From an uncultured Clostridia bacterium (GTDB taxonomy: Bacteria > Bacillota > Clostridia > Christensenellales > Aristaeellaceae), in NCBI GenBank assembly GCA_944363005.1, contig CALVTV010000220.1:1-16953 (forward strand): 16,953 nucleotides of DNA. Reading direction: 5' to 3'. This document shows positions 12,584 to 16,953 of this stretch, piece by piece. The position numbers were made by a program, and so were the translations under genes. Position 1 is the stretch's first letter; each line of letters starts with the position of its first letter. The notes beneath the pieces are model-generated. The model saw only the letters and a list, made by a program, of their open reading frames with translations. It did no database searches and was not told where the DNA came from.

Positions 12584-14491
12584 TCAGGGCGTGAGTCCCA
12601 GCTCTTCATACGCCTGATCGATCACGCTGTTCCATGCGCTGATGACCTCCGGCCGCGAGGGCGCGCCGCACGAGCCACACGGCGTCAGCTCCGTAAAGGG
12701 ATAGCGCTTGAGGTCTCCATAGGTGATCTCGGTCAGCGGCAGATACGTGCTGCGCACCGCCGAGCAGTTCTGATCCGTGTGGTAGTTTTGTCCGCCGTCG
12801 GGGTTGTAATACATGGGCGTCGCGTCGTCCACCTCGGGCAGCTTGCGCCCATCGTCATCCCAGACGATGATCTTCACATTCTTTTCCGAGCGCAAATTCT
12901 GCCAGAACCACTGGTGATTGTAGCCGTCCTCGTTCTCCTTGCGCTGCACGCGAATGCAGCCGTGAGAGGCGCGTTTGCCCAGTGCGCTCTCGCAGATGGA
13001 GTAATCATAAACCGTGCCGTCGGCGGAGACGACCGCCGGAACCATATGCATCAGGTCGCCGCCGTTGAAGCGAATCGCCTGCTCACACCAGAGGTTGCCG
13101 GACCAGAAGCCGCCCGTCCAGCTGCAAAGCAAAAACTCGCCCGATGCCGTTTCGTTGTAACCCGCGTTAGAACCGGATGCCGTGCCGGTGGAGCAGAGCA
13201 ACGTGGTCACGAGTTTCCCCTCTTTATAAAAATAAAGGCGCTGGGTCATCTTGTCCACGACGATGCCGTACGTGGAATTGGGCGTGACGGTCTTCAGGCG
13301 GCCGGGGCGCACCCAGCCCTGCTCCAGCTCGTCATAGTCGTTGTAAGCCTCGATCTTCGACCAGCCGTCCTGCTCTTCCAGCACGCGCACGGCGACCGAT
13401 TCGCCATAAAAAAAGCCCCGGTGCGCATCCGTTGTCTTGCGGTTGCCATTGGGCCCGTCGGAGAGATACACCTTTTCGTTGTTGTCCACGTCAAGCACGG
13501 TGATCGGCTCCATCAGGCGGGCCCAGACGGCCTCCTCGTCGTAGGGGTCAAACTCCCCAAACCACGAGGAGGAAATCGCGTCCTTTGCGGCCTGAAGCTG
13601 GCTTTCCGCCTGCGCCTGCGCCTCGGCCTCCGCCTGCGCCTGCGCCTGTTCGCGCAGCGCACTCAGCTCGTTATTCATCGCAATCTGCGTAGCCGCGTCG
13701 CCACGTCCCGTCTGGGAAAGGCCCTTGGCCTTCTGGTATTCCTTGGTCGCCGTCTCCGTCGCCTTGCAGAACTTGCCCGCGCAGTCGCCGTCGTAATAAC
13801 CCAGCTCCTTGAGCTGGCGCTGATAGCGCGCGACAGCCTCACCGGAGGAACCCATTTCCACCTCGGTGCCCACCAGATTTTCCCGGCGGATGCCGTATCC
13901 GCGCAGGGACGCGTCGTCCAGGCGGTAGGAATAGCGCGCGACGACGGTCGGCTCCGGGCCCAGCATCTTGTTGTTGCCCTCGATGGTGTGAATCACATAG
14001 GTGCCGTCGGCCTCCTGCGTGACGTATTCCACAATGCCCACATGGTCGAGCCGGTTGTACTTGTACCACTCAATGTAGACCAGGTCGCCGCGCTGGGGAA
14101 TGTAGGGCGAATCCTCGACGTACACGCCGTCGGCGTAGTAAAACTGCTTGCCGGCATCCTTGAGCGTACCGCTCACGGTGACATAGCGGCCCTCGGTCTG
14201 AAACCAGGTGGAACCGCCGTCACAGCTCGTCTGCAAGGGATAATCGTTGCCCAACATGGACGTGCCGTAATAGGCGTCCGCCTCGTTCACGCACCAGGAG
14301 ACGAACTCGGAACACCACTCGCCATAAGCGTTGCCGCCCCACTCTCCGTATTTGCTGTAACCGCCCTTGGTCGCCGTATACCCCAACTCGTTGACGGCAA
14401 CGGCCAGCAGCATTTCCGCCTGCTCATCCGCGAGCGCGGCAGAACAAGCCATCAGCAAAAGCGACAAAATGAATGCGATGATGTGCTTCAT
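12584..14491 (-). CDS. Secreted CHAP - peptidoglycan-binding - L,D-transpeptidase fusion
   Basis: The product has 635 residues. A signal peptide (1 to about 21) is followed by a CHAP amidase/endopeptidase domain (about 22-205) with C60 in EWCSEFVSW, H150 in DHVGIV and E171 in IEGN. Next are a peptidoglycan-binding domain (about 213-272), an Ala/Gln/Glu linker (281-303), an SH3-like region (about 328-400), and a YkuD L,D-transpeptidase domain (about 407-545) with H482 and the catalytic SHGCIRV (C512). A C-terminal tail has YYNPDGGQNYH and CGSC. One protein could thus cut peptide stems or amide bonds and also form 3-3 cross-links in peptidoglycan. The start is ATG 14491, six bases after TGGAGG. 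It lies between the RluA-type gene and the FUSC gene in the operon, with a 68-base gap upstream. Confidence 0.92.
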   Translation of the reverse strand: MKHIIAFILSLLLMACSAALADEQAEMLLAVAVNELGYTATKGGYSKYGEWGGNAYGEWCSEFVSWCVNEADAYYGTSMLGNDYPLQTSCDGGSTWFQTEGRYVTVSGTLKDAGKQFYYADGVYVEDSPYIPQRGDLVYIEWYKYNRLDHVGIVEYVTQEADGTYVIHTIEGNNKMLGPEPTVVARYSYRLDDASLRGYGIRRENLVGTEVEMGSSGEAVARYQRQLKELGYYDGDCAGKFCKATETATKEYQKAKGLSQTGRGDAATQIAMNNELSALREQAQAQAEAEAQAQAESQLQAAKDAISSSWFGEFDPYDEEAVWARLMEPITVLDVDNNEKVYLSDGPNGNRKTTDAHRGFFYGESVAVRVLEEQDGWSKIEAYNDYDELEQGWVRPGRLKTVTPNSTYGIVVDKMTQRLYFYKEGKLVTTLLCSTGTASGSNAGYNETASGEFLLCSWTGGFWSGNLWCEQAIRFNGGDLMHMVPAVVSADGTVYDYSICESALGKRASHGCIRVQRKENEDGYNHQWFWQNLRSEKNVKIIVWDDDGRKLPEVDDATPMYYNPDGGQNYHTDQNCSAVRSTYLPLTEITYGDLKRYPFTELTPCGSCGAPSRPEVISAWNSVIDQAYEELGLTP

Positions 14492-14537
14492 GCGTATCCT
14501 CCAGAAATCGAAATTCAGGTTGACCACTTAACGAATC

Positions 14538-14560
14538 AAGCGGGCATTTTCTTCCCGCTT
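14538..14560 (-). terminator. Weak hairpin at the end of the RluA-type gene
   Basis: On the minus strand AAGCGGG (14560-14554) pairs with CCCGCTT (14544-14538) around a nine-base loop, but only GATTCGTT follows, with no U-tract. It overlaps the last base of the stop codon and is at best a partial terminator or a processing or stability element. Confidence 0.35.
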
Positions 14561-15276
14561 TATGGAAAAATCTGTGTTTCGGCCTGCCAAATGGCATCTT
14601 CAAACGCGCGCCAGGGCGCATTTTCTCGCGGCGGAAGCGCGTCAAAGTGCATGGGCGTCTTGAGCGTGGGGTGAATCAGCGCCAGATGCGCGCCCCAAAG
14701 CGCGATCTGTTCGCCGGGCTTGCCGCCGCCATAGCGCGCATCGCCCCAGATGGGCAACCCATGATGGGAAAGCTGCACGCGGATCTGGTGCGAACGGCCG
14801 GTGAACAGCCGCACGCGCAGCAGCGTCAGCCCATTGGCCGCCCCCACCCGGGCAAAGCAAAGCCGCGCGTCTTTCGCCCCGGGCGTATTGGGCGCAACGG
14901 CGCGCACGGTGTTCGTCCGCGCATCCTTGAGCAGAAAGTCGCTCAGCTCCGCGCGCTCTTCCGCCTCGCCACGCACCGCCGCGACGTATTGCCGGCCAAG
15001 CGTCTTTTGACGCACCTGTTCGCTCAGGCGGTCCGCCGCCTTGCTCGTTCGCGCAAGCACGACCAGCCCGCCGACCGGCCTGTCCAGCCTGTGCACCAGG
15101 CCCAGATAGACCGCGCCCGGTTTTTGATAGCGCTGGGCGATGTAGCGCTTCATCGTGCTGTGCAGGTCGGGATCGCCGGAGGCGTCCGCCTGCGTGGGCA
15201 TGTTCGGCGGTTTGACCACCACCAGCAGGTGGTTGTCCTCGTAGAGGATCTTCACGCCTTCAAAGATATCTTCCAC
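14560..15276 (-). CDS. RluA-family pseudouridine synthase
   Basis: The product has 238 residues and is an RluA-type enzyme that isomerises uridine in rRNA or tRNA. The catalytic motif is HRLDRPVGG (62-70) with D65. Other family marks are ILYEDNHLLVVVKPPNMPTQ near the N-terminus, YVAAVRG in the middle, and FTGRSHQIRVQLSHHGLPIWGDARYGG. There is no S4 RNA-binding domain, so it is a short form closer to RluA/RluC-like single-domain members than to RluD. The start is GTG 15276, eight bases after GAGGGG and four bases after the stop of the methyltransferase gene, with which it is probably translationally coupled. The target nucleotide cannot be told from the sequence. Confidence 0.92.
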   Translation of the reverse strand: MEDIFEGVKILYEDNHLLVVVKPPNMPTQADASGDPDLHSTMKRYIAQRYQKPGAVYLGLVHRLDRPVGGLVVLARTSKAADRLSEQVRQKTLGRQYVAAVRGEAEERAELSDFLLKDARTNTVRAVAPNTPGAKDARLCFARVGAANGLTLLRVRLFTGRSHQIRVQLSHHGLPIWGDARYGGGKPGEQIALWGAHLALIHPTLKTPMHFDALPPRENAPWRAFEDAIWQAETQIFP

Positions 15277-15280
15277 GGCG

Positions 15281-16150
15281 TCAGCCCCTCTGCCAGCGGC
15301 CGCTCGCGCCGCACGGGAGAACGCCGCCCGCCGTGACCGGCAGCCCGACCTCGTCGGCGGTCATCACGCCGCCAAAGCGCGGAGTTACGCACATGTCGAT
15401 CATGTTGCCCAGCACACTCGCCTGGAACCCCGTCGTGTATCCGTTGATGAGGAAGAACAGCGGGTCCTCGCACAGCGCCTGCGAGCAGGCCTTGACCAGC
15501 CCGTACAGCTCGTTTTCCAGTTTCCAGACCTCGCCGCCGGGTCCGCGCCCGTAGCTGGGCGGATCCATGAGGATGCCATCGTAAAAGTGACCGCGCCGCG
15601 CCTCGCGCTGCACAAACTTGAGCGCGTCGTCAAGAATCCAGCGGGTGCTGTCCTCCGGCAGGCCGCACAGCTCCCGGTTTTCCTTCGCCCACTGCACCAT
15701 GCCCTTCGCCGCGTCGCAATGGCAGACCTGCGCCCCCGCCTTGGCGCAGGCCATTGTCGCGCCGCCGGTATAAGCGAACAGGTTGAGCACGCGCACAGGC
15801 CGGCCTTGTTCCCGCTGGCCGCGCACAAGCGCGCTCATCCAATCCCAGTTGACCGCCTGCTCGGGAAATAGGCCCGTATGCTTGAAGCCCGTAGGCCGCA
15901 CGTAAAAGCGCAGATCGCCGTAGCGCATCACCCAGCGTTCCGGCAGATCGGTGAAAAATTCCCACGAGCCGCCGCCCTTGTCGCTGCGGTGATAGTGCGC
16001 CTGTGCCTTGCGCCAGACGGACGGATCGCGTGCGGGCCAAATCGCCTGCGGATCGGGACGGCGCAAATACACGTCGCCCCAGCGCTCCAGCTTCTCGCCG
16101 CCGCCGCAGTCGAGCACCTCATAATCCTGCCATTGATCTGCTAAAAACAT
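15281..16150 (-). CDS. Class I SAM-dependent methyltransferase, RlmI/RlmK-like
   Basis: The product has 289 residues. SAM-binding motif I is VLNLFAYTGGATMACAKAGA (121-140), motif II ends with CDAAKGMVQWAKEN, and DPPSYGRG (186-193) holds the catalytic or binding loop typical of the RlmI/RlmK/RlmL group of rRNA methyltransferases. The N-terminal part (about 1-95) has a beta-rich domain with TGLFPEQAVNW before the Rossmann domain, as in that group, but no PUA domain. It probably methylates RNA, most likely 23S rRNA, and pairs well with the pseudouridine synthase that follows by four bases. The start is ATG 16150, about seven bases after GGAG. The GTG at 16156 overlaps the previous stop and is too close to the ribosome binding site. 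Confidence 0.85.
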   Translation of the reverse strand: MFLADQWQDYEVLDCGGGEKLERWGDVYLRRPDPQAIWPARDPSVWRKAQAHYHRSDKGGGSWEFFTDLPERWVMRYGDLRFYVRPTGFKHTGLFPEQAVNWDWMSALVRGQREQGRPVRVLNLFAYTGGATMACAKAGAQVCHCDAAKGMVQWAKENRELCGLPEDSTRWILDDALKFVQREARRGHFYDGILMDPPSYGRGPGGEVWKLENELYGLVKACSQALCEDPLFFLINGYTTGFQASVLGNMIDMCVTPRFGGVMTADEVGLPVTAGGVLPCGASGRWQRG

Positions 16151-16152
16151 GT

Positions 16153-16953
16153 TCACTCTCCGTCCATTTGTCCATCGGGGAAAAACCGTCCCAGCTTGTC
16201 CTTCTGCCCTTCCATCATATCAGAAAGCAGCCCCTCTGTATAGAGCAAATCGATGCCCGCCAGTGCCGGATCGATTTCCATCGCCTCGCGCAGCACTTTG
16301 CGGCTTCCGCTGGCCGCCGCCTCGGCGTACAGCAGATTGCACAGGCTGAGCTGACCGAGCACATCATGCAGCTCCTCGGGCAACGCGCACGGCTCTCCCT
16401 TTGCGCCCTGGGCGGTCACCTTCGCCGGACCTTCGACAAACCGGCCTTCCGCCACGCCCGGGATGGCCCCGTCGCAGGGCATGGTCAGGCTCTGCACATG
16501 GCAGTCGCCCTCACCCCACAGCGCGCGCAGGATCTCCACCGGCCGCGCGGTCACAAGGCCACTCGTGCGGATCTGGCCCCACGCCTTGAGCCCCTCCGGG
16601 CGCATGGGCCCGTGTACGGTCAGGAGCGCAAGATTGCGCTTGCGCAGTTCATAGTCCGCCAGTCCAACGCCCGAAAGCAGCACGGTCTTGCGCGGACTGA
16701 GCGGCGTGTCGGCCAGCATCTCATACTGCGTGACCAGCGGGCCCGCGGGGATCGCGCCATACCAGTCGATGTACTGCGCGGAGAGCTCCTCGCGGCTGTC
16801 CTCGCGCATTTCCTTCATGCAGCGGGCAATGAGGTCGCCCTTGCTGTCGCGCATCTTCGCCACCCAGGAAAACCCATTGAGGCCGGCGCAGGTGATCTCC
16901 ATGTCCTTCACGTCCAGGTAGAGCGACAAGCGCGCCTTCGTCTGCTCGGTCAC
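16153..16953 (-). CDS. GH4-like glycosidase, C-terminal part, key His replaced
   Basis: The frame enters at the right edge, and 266 residues are visible. They match the C-terminal two thirds of GH4 NAD- and metal-dependent glycosidases: AGLNGFSWVAKMRDSKGDLI corresponds to the GLNHFxW region, YGAIPAGPLVTQYEML to the 'lG.iP..Y..YY' segment, and the end LYAEAAASGSRKVLREAMEIDPAL with LLSDMMEGQKDKLGRFF to the GH4 'EAALTGD...ALLLDPL...L..E...LP' tail. The N-terminal NAD-binding Rossmann domain must lie beyond the edge, and the GTG at the edge is probably internal. GH4 enzymes hydrolyse alpha- or beta-glycosides, often 6-phosphorylated, through a redox mechanism. The metal-binding His of GLNH is Gly here (codon 16873-16875). 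The stop overlaps the methyltransferase ribosome binding region. The fold call is good; activity is doubtful. Confidence 0.7.
   Translation of the reverse strand: MTEQTKARLSLYLDVKDMEITCAGLNGFSWVAKMRDSKGDLIARCMKEMREDSREELSAQYIDWYGAIPAGPLVTQYEMLADTPLSPRKTVLLSGVGLADYELRKRNLALLTVHGPMRPEGLKAWGQIRTSGLVTARPVEILRALWGEGDCHVQSLTMPCDGAIPGVAEGRFVEGPAKVTAQGAKGEPCALPEELHDVLGQLSLCNLLYAEAAASGSRKVLREAMEIDPALAGIDLLYTEGLLSDMMEGQKDKLGRFFPDGQMDGE

Noticed and set aside
11984..14674. An 896-codon open frame on the plus strand
   Set aside because: It lies antisense to the well-supported LDT fusion and FUSC genes. Its translation is His/Arg/Val-rich low-information sequence caused by GC-rich third positions, with no domain and no ribosome binding site.

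Overview
The window reads as chromosomal DNA from a GC-rich Bacillota (Clostridia-like) bacterium. The support is an HPr kinase/phosphorylase gene, strong AGGAGG-type ribosome binding sites, clean sigma-A-type promoters with extended -10 boxes, and several rho-independent terminators. Codon third positions are very GC-rich, which opens long antisense reading frames that are not genes. Species cannot be named from the sequence alone. No tRNA, rRNA, CRISPR array, insertion sequence or phage gene was seen.

Layout from left to right. (1) 1-1315, minus: a membrane-anchored M1-aminopeptidase-like gene whose zinc site is destroyed. It is interrupted by an in-frame TAG at 188-190, and recognisable coding sequence continues to the window edge. 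(2) 1389-1802, minus: a two-helix membrane protein with a C-terminal zinc ribbon, with its own promoter and a terminator. (3) 1880-5902, minus: a tight operon reading GT2-GtrA glycosyltransferase, CPBP membrane protease, rlmH, a ProB-like amino acid kinase and a PHP histidinol phosphatase. ATGA start/stop overlaps join its first three genes, and a strong promoter precedes it. (4) 6147-7767, plus: trpS, a 74-residue membrane protein and a small protein resembling the C-terminus of anaerobic ribonucleotide reductase. This last gene has its own strong promoter. (5) 7864-11048, minus: a PTS EIIC-like permease, a ROK sugar kinase and hprK, a sugar uptake and catabolite-control neighbourhood. (6) 11443-16953, minus: a probable operon running from the right edge: a GH4-like glycosidase (N-terminus outside the window), a SAM methyltransferase, an RluA-type pseudouridine synthase, a secreted CHAP/peptidoglycan-binding/L,D-transpeptidase fusion, a FUSC-type membrane protein and a P-loop kinase-like protein. 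A strong terminator ends it.

Most genes are housekeeping: translation and RNA modification (trpS, rlmH, RluA, methyltransferase), cell envelope (LDT fusion, GT2-GtrA, CPBP, FUSC) and carbon control (hprK, ROK, EIIC). I did not find a new multi-gene defence or mobile system. The most unusual signals are three proteins that keep a catalytic fold but lack key residues: the M1-like protein (all zinc ligands), the GH4-like protein (the His of the GLNH motif) and the kinase-like protein (the Walker A lysine). The in-frame amber codon, the CHAP plus L,D-transpeptidase fusion and the stand-alone NrdD-tail-like protein are also worth a second look.
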